A stretch of 64,000 nt of DNA, from contig CP154955.1 of assembly GCA_039621445.1 (NCBI GenBank), positions 30,821,471 to 30,885,470 of the forward strand. The letters run 5' to 3'. Position numbers and translations under genes: made by a program. Position 1 is the first letter of the stretch. The number at the start of each line of letters is the position of its first letter. The DNA comes from Euglena gracilis. Taxonomy: Eukaryota > Euglenida > Euglenophyceae > Euglenales. Positions 48,065-60,175 of this stretch are shown here, piece after piece. The notes under the pieces were generated by a model. The model was not told the DNA's origin. It searched no databases and saw only the letters and a list, made by a program, of their open reading frames with translations.

Positions 48065-49420
48065 CATTTCACATTGTCACTCACGCACCAGCGCAACACA
48101 CACACACCCATGTATCTGCAAGAACTCAAGCACACACGACAATGCATGAACGCGTGTCCAGTGGGGTGATTGTTCTCAGTGGACACTTGACGACGAAGTT
48201 GTACTCAATCTCTTCCAACCCCACCTCCCATCTTTCTGGCTATGGCCTTGGTGCAACAGGTTCACCATGATTCCAAATTTCAGGGTGGGCAAAGACATGG
48301 GCCACGACGCACCGGCCTGCCCTGCACCGTGTTTGATACCACAATCCTCGTCGCCCAATATAAAACTCCAAAACCAAGGATCTACTGCGGTGGAGCAGCG
48401 GGTCTTTGTGCTTCTGCTTCGTCTCCTCATTCACATGGAGTGCCCAATTCTGAATGCACGTTGTTTTCCAACCTTCCTTCTATCACAAGGTGCAAGCTTT
48501 GCAAGACACCGAACTTCTTGCTTTCCCACTATACATCGAGATTGGGAGCTGGAATCACACATGACCACATATTCCGCCATTTAGTGCTTTTTGATAATCT
48601 GCCCCCAAAAATTATGTTCTGATTTTTTCTCTTTCCGTTTCTAAGTGCCCCATTTCCATGTCTGTGGTGTGCATCCAACAGAAAAACGGTTTCTTTTTTA
48701 CAGTCCCAATAAAATAACACCCCTTAATAAATACAGTTGAATAATTATACGTAATAAATACTCACCCTGGTTTTTCATTTGTGAGTTGGTATTTGTCCCT
48801 CCATTTTCTTCGAAAGGCCCTGCCTGGCCTTGGCTCTTTTACAATTTTTCAATTGCCCCCTCCTCTTGTGCAAGACCAATACTCACTTTACACCCTGGGC
48901 AGAGGTCCTATGACACGGAAACAAACCTCCAGCAGTATTGGCCGGTGCACATTACTGCCCCATTGGGATATCAAGATCAGAAAAAAAAAACAAAACGAAA
49001 GAGAAGGCAAACCCATGCGAATATCGCGGACCCAGTCCCAGTGAACGCTGAGACATTCAAAAGTAAGGTTGGTCGGGGTCAGCAGGAGGTTCTGCTGCCA
49101 GGAGGGCTGGAAGCATTACATGGCGTCCATTTGTGACTCTTCCTGTGACTGAAGGTGGCCGAAGAAGGCTTGCTTGGCCATCCTGCCACCATCTCAGCTA
49201 GCCTTGATCTGCCCCCCCCCCCCCCGGGGTCCAGACCTCCCCCCTTTGAAACCGAAATTTCTTCCCCGGCGCTTTGCGCCAGAAAACTCATGTTTTTATC
49301 ATCAGTTTTTGTCAAATTGTTGAAAAAAATCATCTGACAAAAAAATCCCTGGGGTAGAGGGGTCCAGGACCACCCCTGCCACACTGCTTGCTGCTTGGCT
49401 CCCACCAGCCCCCAAGTCCT

Positions 49421-52306
49421 ATGGCGGTTGGTGCCCTCCCGTCCCCCGCGTTGGTGTTCGCCGCGTCGCTGTGCGCGGGCGTCGTGCTGGCGCTGCTGCT
49501 GCCCAGCCCCGCCGCCCCCGCGGCCTACGCGTCCGTGGCCCCCGCGCCGGCCACCGCCGTGCCGGCCGCTGTGAGCGCGGCCCACCCACCGCAGCCCGCG
49601 GCGCGAGGGCGCAGCGCCGTCGCCGCCAGGGGTATGACGCCGGCCGCAGCACTGGATCGATTGGAGGGGGGGGGGGCGACTCTCGTGCACTCCAGCAGGC
49701 ACTGCCAGCCGAGGCGTCAACAATGAGCATGGCCTCCAGGCAGCTTTTGTGCCAATTGTGTCAAGGAGTCCTCTCCCCACACTTCCAGATAGGGCACCAC
49801 ATTAATATTTTGGGTCTACAGCATTAGAATGTTATGGACGGAGACCCAGGGCTAAACAAATATCCCCAGAACTTGTGGGTAATAGGTGGACCAGGGCGTC
49901 CCTTAAGCTGGCCATTTTTGGGCTGTTGGCAGTGGATGGGTCCACCCACCTAATACTAACTACCTAATACCATATAATACACCTAAAAATGATCCATTTC
50001 GTTGCCCCCCTTTGCTTTGTGCAAACCTGTGCACACCAAACCTTACCCCCCCCCCCTATGTCCAACAACCCCCCTATGTCCAACGACCACCCCCCCCGGT
50101 CAGAGGACACTTTTTCGGAGGTCTGATGTTTTTTTGCAGGTGTGTGAAAACCGGAGGTTTGCCAGCCTTGAAAGGCTTTTCTTCCGCCCTTGTCCTCTAC
50201 CCCGCAGCCCACCGTCCATTAAAATGTTCCCTCTGGGGAGTTTTGTGCATTACGAGCGCTCCACCGGGGGGATATGCCTGCGGTTGTTGAAGGAGCTTCA
50301 CCACACTCCCAACATTCCACCATGACATTTTCGGGTATGGTTGATGGAATGCAGGGATTCTCAACTGGGTATCTTTGTTTTTTTTTGTGAAATCCCGCGG
50401 CGTGAAGGTACGTTTTTGGTGCTATTTGAGGAAATATTTGTTGACAGGGCTGGAAATGGGGGCGCGAAGCGCCGGAAGGAAAATTTTGACCTGTTTGGGG
50501 GGGGTTTCGGCAAACTTTTTTTTCCCGACCCCGTGTCCAACGACCCCCCCCCCCGGTCAGAGGACACCGTTTTGGTCACTACCTTATGTCCAACGACCGC
50601 CCCCCCCCCTGTCAGAGGACAGAGGTTATCGGTCGTTGGACATAGGGGGGGGGGGAGGGTATGTAATCCTTACATCATTTCACACCAAATCGTATTTCTG
50701 CCATTCTGCAATCCCCTGGTTCTATGCGGTACTAAGCAGTCACACTTGACTGTGAAACCACCGCTCCACCTGTGCTCGCAACTCTGGGAGATGATTTGGG
50801 ACGGTTCTGAGGAGCATCGGGTGCCACCATTTTTTTCTAATTTTTTTCCCCCGAGTTTGAAAATTTACTTGGGATTTGGGTATGAAACTTTACTTGGCAC
50901 ACACTTGCCAGGTTATTGGAACCAACTTTTGGCCCTGCCCCCCTGCCAGGTTATTTGGGCTCTTTTTTTCAGCGTTGTAAAGTAATTTTACCTTAAAATG
51001 GGGGGTGCCAATTTACTGGAACCGTCTTTTTTGCCCCTCCCCCCGCCAAGTTGTTCGGCCACTGCCAGGAGCAACGGCCCCGCCAGGTTATTTGGTGGGG
51101 GGTTTACGTCCTGTACGTCTTGAAGGAATTACATTCAACTTGCATTTTTTGCATTTGTTTGCGGTTTTTTTTTTGTGTTTATTACGTCGTGTTTTTTTGA
51201 GTGCCCCCTGGCCTGTGAAACCCACTTACCTGTGGTTTTTGCATATTTTTGGGAAGGGGCGCACATTGTACAGGGCATTTCCTCTTCTTCCAAAATCCCT
51301 GGACGTTTTTCAGTTTTGACAAATTTCGAAGTTTGCAATGAGCTTTCTTTGGTATGACTTTGGTTGATTTGCTGATTTTTTTGTAAAAAAAAGTGTGCAA
51401 GGCACTGTTTTGCTGATGCTCTCATATACTTTTGGTGAGAGAAATTGCGAGCAATTGTTCACAGCAAAATATTCTTTGTGTTTTACAGCAGAGAAGTGTT
51501 AAGGTGGGTATCCCAAAGGAATTTGCCCGCAATTTTTTTGTAAATCTTTCGTTTCATTTTCAGCCACCCTCGGGTCCCATTTCGAGCGCTGGAACAAAAG
51601 CACCGCCACAGACTTCAGAAGGCCTTGCAAAGCACCAGTTTAGAGTACCCCCCCCCCTCCGGGCTGGCCCCCACCGCCGCCCCTCCGCAGGGAACTTGGC
51701 GGCCCCTGAGGACCTCGAGGTGGCCGCCGCTGCCACAGGGGCGCCCCAGGTGCCCCCCCCCCCTGCCCGTTGCGTTGGCGCCACGTGAGGGGGGGTCCTT
51801 TGCGACGGTCAGGTGGCTGACCTGGTGAGAACTACCGGGCAACCTCGTCGGGGCAAGGACGGGGTCAGGGGCCTGCCCCAGGACACCCCTCCCCTCCCCC
51901 CACAGGTCGTTGCATCGCCGCTGCTGTGGTTCGGGTCCGCCCTCCTGGCCGCGGCCTCCCTCCTCCTGGCGGTCGGGAAGCGGCAGCCGCAGCCCCGCCT
52001 CCCGGTGCGTGGTCGCCCCCACCGGCCCCAACGGTGCGGTGGCGCCGGCCATCCCTCCGTTCTTCTGCTCTCCCCCCCTCTCAGTTGGCACGCTGTGCCC
52101 CGGCACCCAGATCTCTCTCCGTCGGTTAGTACCCGATGCTGGCCCTTGGGTTGCTTGCCTTTCCTCCAGGGATGCGACACGTACCTCTCCCTGGAGTCGC
52201 TGCCCCTGGCAGACGTCCACTGGGCGATGGCCTCCACTGGTGTGTGTGTGTGGGTGTGTGTGTGTGTGTGTGGTGGGTGGGGGGGGGGGGGTGTGTGTGT
52301 GGGTGT

Positions 52307-52361
<55 letters not shown>

Positions 52362-52363
52362 TG

Positions 52364-52402
<39 letters not shown>

Positions 52403-55400
52403 TAGGTTTGTGTGTATCTGTTTTGTGTGTGTGTGTGTGTGTGTAGGTTTGTGTGTGTCTGTTTTGTGTGTGTGTGTGTGTGTGTGTGCTCGTGCACGTG
52501 TGTCTGGACACATGCATGCACAAGCATGGGTGCATACACACATATGTACAACACCCACACGCCCACACACCTCTACCCACACACAAACCACACAACGCAA
52601 TACACACACACACACACACACACCACGCACATCAGGGGCTAATGCAGAGGCAATCATGTCGTCCCCCTCCTCCCATCATTTGTGCACCCACAGCATCGCA
52701 AGCGCCGGTGTACGTCGTGAATGGCTTCTACATGGCGATGCGGGAGAAGTACACGCAGGACGGGGCGGCCATCCGGTACTTCCTCGCGGAGTGGGACGCC
52801 GCGGCCCTGTCGTGGAAGGACTTCCGCGGCAAAGTGCTCGGCGCCACCGACCCCGCCACCGGTGTGACACGAGGCCACCACCTTGGCCCCCGGCCCCCTC
52901 CGAGCCCCATCGTGCATGTTTGTGGCCCTGGCAACGCAGACCTCGTCGGAACGCTGTGGCACCTTGTCAGGCTGAGGTTTGGGGCGGCCACCCACTCCCT
53001 GCCACGTTGCTGCTGACAGTGGTGGCGTGTGGTGGTCGTGGCGTCCCCCCCCCCCCATTGGCCCCTCCCCCTCCCTTCCTTCCCCCCAGCCCCGGAGGGC
53101 TCCATCCGTCGCACCATCCTGGAGACTTACAAGGATCTGGGCCTCGCCCAGGATGTCGCTTAAGCCGGAGGGGACCTCACTCCTGCATTTTCACCTTCTT
53201 TTTTCATTCTCGGTGAGGTTCTTCTTCAAATGAACCAAATTTGATGATCTGGTTGATTCCCCACGTGAAATGTGTTGAAAAGGTTCATCAGATGACATGT
53301 TTCGGCAATGTCTGCACCTCTGACCAACACCAGAACGGTAAATTTTTCGAAGTCTCCACCTAAGTCGAAGATCCCCTGGCCCATTGGGGAGCGTCTGGCA
53401 GGTTTCAACAGGAGAATGTCACGATTTTAGGTAGGGGTCCCTCCCGCCCCACTCCTTGATTACAGGCGGGGGGGGGGTCGGAAGGGGGGGTCCAAACTGA
53501 ACCCAGTGCTCAAAATTGCATTTTCAGTCGATTTGGGGGGGTTCGCGGCTTTGGCAATGCCACTGTTTCGATGAGGGGATGCCCCCCCTCCTCCTCCTTG
53601 ACCGGAGGGGGGGGGTCCGGACCACCCTCCCCCAGCTGCCCTGAAATCAATCCCCTGGCGACCAGGGCTGTATCCCTGAAACCCCATGGATGGGGGTGGG
53701 AGGCCCCCCACCAGGCTTTCCCGTTTTTCCGTGGCGCTGATTTTTAAGTTTTTTAGGTTCGATTTTTTAAATTTTGTTTTGGCGACGAACGCTGAAGGAA
53801 TTTTTCCTTGCATGGTGGTGTGGTGGGTGGGGCCCCTGCCCCTGGGTCAGGTTCTGTTTAAGGGGTTGCATGTACCCCCCGGAGGCCAAAAAAAGTCACA
53901 TGAAAATCCCCATTTCCACCTCGATGGACAGCAGCGGAGGTGGAAATGAATTTTTTTCCCACTTGGGGGAACCCCCAGCATCACCCCCCCTCAGGGGAGG
54001 TGGGGGGTCTTTTAGCTGGTGGCGTTTTTTCTAGTGGTTAGCAAAATGGTTAGCTAGTGGCCCCCCTGGGTCCTTACGCAAAAGCCTGCCTGGGTGGGTG
54101 GGGGTCCGCCCCTCCACCAGGCCTTCCCGTCAGTCCTGCTGGCGACCGGTCATCCAGCAACCAACTTTTTTTTCAGGCACCGCGCTGCAGACCCTGCAGG
54201 AGGCTGAACAGGACCCACAGTGGTTCTAGGGATCCCATGGGTGACGGGCCCCACCACACCTTCCCATGGGGATTGAGGGGAGTTGGCGACGCCCTGGGCC
54301 CCACCACGGAGCCCAACGTCGGGGACAACGGCGTCCACGCCAGCGCATCGCCGTTCGAGGCGCTGGTGGAGCGCATGAACTGGGTCGGCGCCCAGCTGGA
54401 AGCAGACGACTTCGGGCAGGCGCTGCTGGCGGCGGGCGTACCGCGGGAGACCATTCTGGCGTGGACGAAGGACCCACAGGTGTGGGCCGCCGGCCACCAG
54501 CCCCGGCACCATTCTCCCGCACACCCATTCACATCACCGGCTATGGTGGCAGGTCCTAATCCACCCCGAGCGATCCCACTAATCTGATGCCCAATTAGCT
54601 ACTCGGTTAATGTGTATGTGAATGTCCGTCGATGAAAAGGGACAAACGAGTGTTCACCAATACCCGGTGTGTTATTCCCCCCTTAACAGGTGCAGTTCGA
54701 GGGGCAGTCCCGGGGGCTGTTTGACGTCATGGAGGACACCAACGTCCAGGAGTGCCTGCGACGAGCTCAGGCCATCGCAGGTGTGTTGGGGACAGAGATT
54801 TTTTAAAGGTTGGACCCCGGGGGGTCCAACCTTTAAAAAAAAACAGGGCTTTTCCCTGTTTTTTTTTGTTTGACTCCAGATTTGACCCCCAGAAGAATTT
54901 ACCCCGGACCCCGGCTCCCTGGGTGCCTTAGTGGGAGGGGGAGCCCTCTCCCCCCGGCCTTAAAAAAATTCCCCTGGTTGGAAGGTGGGTTTCTGTTGTG
55001 GGCCCTCCATCTCAAAGCAATCCAGAAAATAATTCCAGGGAAATTTCAGAAAACAAGTGCCTTGGCGCAATCTATTTGTGCCTGATTTCTCTCTTGCCAG
55101 GAAGTGATTGCGGTGGGTGGACTCCGCTGCCGGGGTCAGATTCATCGCATATGCCGCACCATCAGACTTTTATCCAAATAGGCTTGATTATGATTGCACC
55201 CCACACAGTGCAGTCTGTGAAGGTTGATGAATCAGATATCACACTCTGTTCGCAGCGATTCTTGCAACATTAACTCGAAGCATGTGGCGCATGCTATGGT
55301 TGGTTTTGCGATACCCTTGTTGACCTGGGATGGGGTCAATCGGGTCACAGGATGCACCCATTTCCACCGTAGGGGTGTCCGGCCCGATCACCGCCACAAA

Positions 55401-57582
55401 GAACCAGGCGTTCGTGTTTGTGAAGCCCCACGCCATGACCCCGCAGGCAATTGAGTTGGCAAAGTCGAAGCTGGCCGCTGCCGGCATCACGTGTGGCCCG
55501 CCACAGTCCGGTCCTGCAGCTGCCTGTGCTGCTCTCTATGGGGGTGGGCCTTTTTTTCTCAACCGCAATTTGAATGCTGACAGGGTCTTCTTGTATGCGC
55601 AGTGGTGAGATTTTGTTATTTGAATTCGGTGCGGATGGACTGGGCACTAGCCGCGTAATCTTTCTTTGCCAGATCAAACCCATCCTTGGCTTATACCCCC
55701 GGTCAATTAGCCAAAGGACGATTTAAGAACCACCCTGGTAAAGAAATGAATGTTTTGAGACGTAACCCCGCAAACTGATTTTGATTTGCCATTTTGATAT
55801 TGCTGCCATTATGAGAAATGCCATTTTAACATATTTTATCAATTGTCAAAACCGTGTCTTATGGGCCATTTCCAGGGGGTGGGTTTTCAGCAACAATGAT
55901 CTACAGCCCCCTAGCATGGGTGGTGGGGGGAGGGTCAACCCCACTCCCAGGCGTATGGCCCCCATTTTCATTGCCCTCCCCTTTCACCTGACCAACCAAG
56001 GAGATCCAAAAAATCCCTGGGGTTCGTAAGTAGGGGTACCTCAAGTTATTTGGTTCCTGGTTGTGCAAAAGGTGTTCTGCGATTTTTTTTAAAAAAGCCT
56101 TCCCTAAAATCCTATTTTCTGTTTTTAATCACTTTCTTTGAGTTTTTTTCCCCCAGCGTTTCGGATGCCGCATTGACAACAGAATAGTGCCCAAGACGCC
56201 AGGTTCGTGGACAGAACTGGTGTCTGCGAACCAGTGGGTTAACGCAGTTTTGTCCTGAATTAACGAGACAAAGAAGTCTAAAAAATTTTGAAAAAACATA
56301 TACAATTAAAACGGATATAAAAAATCCAAAAAAAATGGAACAATATTAAACGATAAAACAAAATGTGAAATGCTTTGTCTGCTGCCAAGCGCCAAGTGAC
56401 AACTTATACGGGGGTTTGTTTTAGGTCCACGGTGCTTTCATTTAAAACCAGCGTTTGGGCTTACTATTTTCTACATTACTATATTGAATTAAGGATTGTT
56501 GCCCGCCACTGGTTAAACACTAGTTGTGTCCATTGGTGTCCCAATGCCAGTTCTGTTATGAAGCTGAGTCCCCTGAAAACACCCCATGTGTTTCGATTAA
56601 ACAAGCCTCAGGGTGATTTGGGGGAACTCAAAAAAAACATGCCGCTGCCCCCCAAAGACCCCCACAAGATCTTAGGGCTTCAGACAGTATCTGGTTTAGT
56701 GTGTGTGTGTGTGTGTGTGTGCGTGCGCGCATGTGTTTGTGTTTGCAATTGTGTGCATTATGCACAGAAGAATAAGAAACCCAAGATTTTTTGGGGAAAA
56801 AATAGTACAAGCTGTGCTTTCCACCACCTTTTTGGAGAGCCCCATCATTCTGCTGCCCATCATCACTTCAGCTGCTTTTTCCTCCCCCCTCGCCCACTGC
56901 CTCAGGCTGGGGCAGTCCGGGGAGCTGGACAACAAGACCATCGAGAGCAAAATGCTGATCGACAACCACTACTACGCCATCGCCAACAAGGCGTCCCTCA
57001 CCAAGCCCAAGGACCTCGGCCAGGGCTCGGCAGACAGATGGCGCAGACCGTCCAACATTTTGCATTCCGTTCTTTTCAACAAGTCCCAAACGGTACGAAG
57101 TGATGAGGTTTTGCCGATGTCGGTCGGCTCCCTGCATGGCACCAAAGAAAAGGTGGCTTTGGCGCAATTCATTGGGGTGGGTCCCCCGACGAATCAACCC
57201 CCCCCCCCCCCGGCCCGGCCCTGCCCCCAGCGTCCCCGCCGCCCGGCAGGCGGAGTTCGAGCAGCTGTTCGGGGAGAAGTGGGCGGACGTGCTGGCCGCG
57301 GGCCGCGTCTTCAACGCCCTCGACGCCGCCCGGGAGCTGGGCCTGGCGGGCAACGCGCTGGACACCGTGTGGGGGGCGGCCAAGAAGGCCGGCCGGCTGG
57401 TCAAGTTCGGCGGCGGCTTCTATGTGGGGCGGCCAGCGCGTGGCGAGCCTCCCGTCCTGGGTTGCCAGGCGGGGTTCAGGGGGTGGGGATGGTTTCAGTC
57501 AAGCTTGCAGTCACCTTGTTTTCTCTGGCAGCCATGGACCTACTGCCCCCCCACGTCCCAGTTGTTTACGCAGAAGGCCTGA
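49421..57582 (+). CDS. NDK-like protein with two-TM plastid-type leader
   Basis: Exons: 49421-49631, 51691-51749, 51906-52004, 52170-52239, 52694-52861, 53090-53148, 54297-54479, 54690-54780, 55373-55490, 56906-~57017, ~57226-57423 (open to a stop at 57582). All phases agree. N-terminus: hydrophobic FAASLCAGVVLALLL, an Ala/Pro-rich linker of about 65 residues, then second TM LLWFGSALLAAASLLLA: the euglenid plastid presequence layout. Mature part: NGFYMAMREKYT, LSWKDFRGKVLGATDP, GDNGVHASASPFEA, then NQAFVFVKPHAMTP (the beta1/alpha1 start of nucleoside diphosphate kinases, FV.KP), NHYYAIANKASLTKPKDL and KAGRLVKFGGGFY. These match a family annotated as NDK in algae and other protists. The usual catalytic NxxHGSD motif is not seen, so kinase activity is doubtful. 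The last codons are uncertain. Confidence 0.78.
50041..50662. mobile_element. Element with TATGTCCAACGACC ends (in NDK-like gene intron 1)
   Basis: Left: CTTACCC..C-run..CTATGTCCAAC, with a second CTATGTCCAACGACC nearby. Right: GGTCGTTGGACATAGGGGGG..AGGGTA. TATGTCCAACGACC at 50585-50598 is exactly inverted at 50631-50644. GGTCAGAGGACAC recurs at 50098 and 50559. Inside lies a GGCGCGAAGCGCC hairpin (50461-50474). No clear target duplication. Confidence 0.5.
52241..52490. repeat. GT dinucleotide microsatellite
   Basis: Interrupted GT repeats starting at the splice donor (ACTG|GTGTGTGTG), reaching almost to 52490, then CA-rich text to 52625. Confidence 0.95.
53149..54296 (+). other. Nonconventional intron, exactly CAGG...CCTG (NDK-like gene)
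   Basis: Removal of CAGG...CCTG joins DLGLA to GPTTEPNVGD in phase 0; the exon flanks match the protein family. The left end reads CAGGATGTCGCTTAAGCCGG; the right end, inverted, reads CAGGGCGTCGCCAACTCC. The left end resembles the MITE terminus CAGGCATTTGCTTAAGG. A MITE (53848-54088) is nested inside. Confidence 0.8.
53848..54088. mobile_element. hAT-like MITE nested in a nonconventional intron, TSD CCTGGGT
   Basis: Left CAGGTTCTGTTTAAGG, right CCTTACGCAAAAGCCTG (imperfect inverted repeat). CCTGGGT is duplicated at 53841-53847 and 54089-54095 (7 bp exact). It holds a palindrome around GGTGGAAATG (53918-53948) and GGTTAGC words. Confidence 0.8.
54793..54978. mobile_element. Degenerate CAGG-type element with a strong terminal hairpin
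   Basis: The left end CAGAGATTTTTTAAAGGTTGG is matched inverted by GGCCTTAAAAAAATTCCCCTG. Just inside the left end, TTTTTTAAAGGTTGGACCCC is followed at once by its inverse (to 54842). Flanks GTTGGGGA and GTTGGAAG are only partly alike, so an old target duplication is possible. Confidence 0.45.
57018..57225 (+). other. Probable nonconventional intron, CAGGGC...GCCCTG (NDK-like gene)
   Basis: It lies between KPKDL and SVPAARQAEFEQ. CAGGGC and GCCCTG are exactly complementary. No donor GT exists near the upstream edge. The edges are uncertain by a few bases. Confidence 0.55.
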
Positions 57583-59239
57583 AGCCAAATTTGCCTGTGT
57601 TTTCGCCCCACCTGCACACCTGCGAGGAGATAACCTGGGCAAATGTGTGGTGCAGAAGGCACAGAAGGTAACCCCCCAAAAGTGCATATTTTAAGAACGT
57701 AGTTTCAGAACCCAAAGGGGTGCTCATTTACTAGGGCTCTACGCATTTATTAGGGCAAAGCGCAAATGCCTGATTTTCCGCCACTCTTCCATTTTTTCCC
57801 CCTTCTTGCGAAGCCAGTGATTACGTGTCGAATTTGGATTTGGACGATAGAAGTATTTTGTCTGAGAAGGACACTTCTGACAATTACGTGTGCTTTCTGA
57901 CCTGAGATGTGACAGTGATTCTTTTGGGGGGTGCACTTTTCAGGGAAGTGCTTTCGAACTCTTGGGGGTGCGCATTTGTCAGGGCACTGCACATGATTGG
58001 GGCACTACATATTTTGCTGTGTTTTTTTTACTCCAGCTTCACTCCAGGTATAAGTTTGGGGTTTGGGTTAGTTGTTAGGGATGGGATTTCCCCTTTCCTC
58101 CCTCAGTCCCCATCAATTTGAAATGGAACATGCTATGAGTTCCTGTCCTCGGATGGTCCACAAGGGAATGCAAGTGCTTTTTTTGGCTATTTTCTGACAA
58201 AATTTGCAAAAAAAAGCCAAATTTTGAAAAAATTTCCAAAATTTGTGGCTTACGTTGGGGAATGTGGTTTTGGGCATTGGGCCCAAAACCCCATCATTTT
58301 TCCCTAAAGAAGGTGGCATTTATTGGGCGGTATTCTTTGCTGCCTTTTCTTTGTACATTTGGTTCCAATGAAGAATTAAATTTTCACCATTTGCAATTTA
58401 TCGGCCACGTCCGTCAAGTGGTCAGGCCAAGAAGTGATATTTTTTGTGTCGAATTTTGATTATCTCGGGCATGTTATGAGGTCATCTTGCCGGAAAACCA
58501 ATTTCGAAAATTCAATTTCGCCGGTTCGGGTTCCAGAAAATGGATTGTATTGCTTGCCCCCCCCCCCGCATGTCGCCAAATCCCATGCAAGCGGGGGGGG
58601 GGGGTCTGGTGGGGGGTCAAGCGGAGGGGGGGGGGTCTGGTGCCCCCTTTTCCTGTGGCCAATCCACCAGGAGATGGAGGGTGCATACAGTGCAAACTCG
58701 GCATACAGACAACCACTCAAAGAACGCGGACCCAAACTTTTGTCCTGAATGCCAAGGGGCTTGTTCATGCTCCGAATAGACATTCGCACACAAAAGGCAA
58801 GAAAACCCGTCGCCAAATGCTGGGGCAAATTGTCGCTCTGAAGTATTCGACTACGCCACTAATAGCCTTTCATCGGTTCATCCGCTGCATTTCCCTGAGA
58901 CAAAAGAACAAAATATACAACAATTAATTCCTTGGGTTTTTGATTTTCGTGTTGCATTCTCGAATTCTCGCTCGATTCTGATAATCCCAGAAAGCTCACC
59001 TGAATTCATGAAGGATCTGAATGTTCATTTGTCACCGTCTGGAAGTTCACGTCCCGGTTTCTTGTTCTTTTCTGAGTTCCGGTATATTTTCTGGAAGGTG
59101 GTGAAGCAAGCCGAAATGCTCTCGGTCCAGCCTTTCTAAGATTTTGGGGGGCGGAGTCGCATCGCGAAAAATCTTGGAAGATACACGGCGGATGCTTTCA
59201 CACCTCGGGCATCGTGTGCGGCGCCGTGTGCACCCAAAG
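57583..59239. other. Intergenic: no gene seen
   Basis: Mixed sequence with poly-G/poly-C runs near 58560-58640 and no exon-like composition. Confidence 0.5.
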
Positions 59240-59495
59240 CAGGCTTCTTTTTTAGTCAGCAGACCCCCCCCCCCCGGGGGAGGGGGGGGTGGGTCCGGGC
59301 CGGCCCCCCCCCCCCCCGGGGGGGTCCCGCGCCGGAGGCGCTGGGTATACCTTTTCGGCGCGAAGCGCCGAAAATTTTTGGAAATTGCCTTTAACGGGCC
59401 CGATTTTGGGGGGGTCCCGCGCGGGGGTCCCGCGCCACCCTGGGTGGGTGGGGGGGACCCCCCCTCCCCCCCCAGGGGTCTTAAAAAGAATCCTG
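59240..59495. mobile_element. hAT-like MITE, TSD ACCCAAAG
   Basis: Left CAGGCTTCTTTTTTAG, right (inverted) CAGGATTCTTTTTAAGA. The perfect 8-bp duplication ACCCAAAG lies at 59232-59239 and 59496-59503. It is 256 bp and contains the hairpin CGGCGCGAAGCGCCG (59356-59370) and C/G-run palindromes. It is intergenic. Confidence 0.92.
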
Positions 59496-60175
59496 ACCCA
59501 AAGTTTTGAGCAAGGGAGGGTTTCCCGCCTTTTGTTTCGAAAGTTAGGTCCGGTCGGCTTGGTTTTTCCCGGACTGCTTTTTTTCCCTTACCAAAACATA
59601 CGACAGAGGGTGGAGGGGGGGCGCGGGGTGCACAGCACAAGCTGCTGCCGACGACCCCCTGAGGGAGTGCGAGACACCTCAGGGACACCTCGGAGCCCGC
59701 TTTGCCCTTGCGAGGCTTGAATTTGCACAGGTATTAGGCGGGCCGGGGGGGAAGGTGCCGAAATTAGCAGAGTGGCCAAGAATGGGTTGCAAGACCCAAA
59801 CTGGCCGCTTTGTAGCAAACCGCCCCAAAAAGAATAGAAGTTGACTTGCACATTTGGGAATGATTCTTCCCACGCGGTGCGCCACGCGTCAATCTTGCCT
59901 TTTTGTTTCGGACCATTCGGGCTCCGCACTTCGAGATGGTGAGGTGAGGTCCTGCTTTCCTTGCCGGCTGTTCTGTTCTGGTGTGTTTGTGTGTGCGCGG
60001 GGGGTGCTTCTTACTGCTTTTTGTTCCCGGAGTTTGCTGATTCTTAATTCTGCCCTTCGACCTCAAGGAGAAAGAATTTCAACTCAACGAGTTCAACAAC
60101 GTTCACCACATCGACCAATCAATACAGCGGAGGAAGAGCAATTCAGAACACAGAGAGAAGAGGAGGAACAAAATT

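Larger units (their letters stand above)
44894..49420. other. Intergenic: repeats and one possible small gene
   Basis: 45050-45180 holds four to five CTGTCA(G/T)G(G)-type words just after the zinc-ribbon stop. A 47-bp tandem pair lies at 45381-45474 and a MITE at 45822-46126. 46857-47203 is a GC-rich candidate exon region. 48029-48062 is a CA tract. 48100-49080 shows no supported gene. Confidence 0.5.

Noticed and set aside
51615-52657. Minus-strand ORFs opposite the NDK-like gene
   Set aside because: They are antisense to GT arrays and to exons whose phases agree on the + strand.
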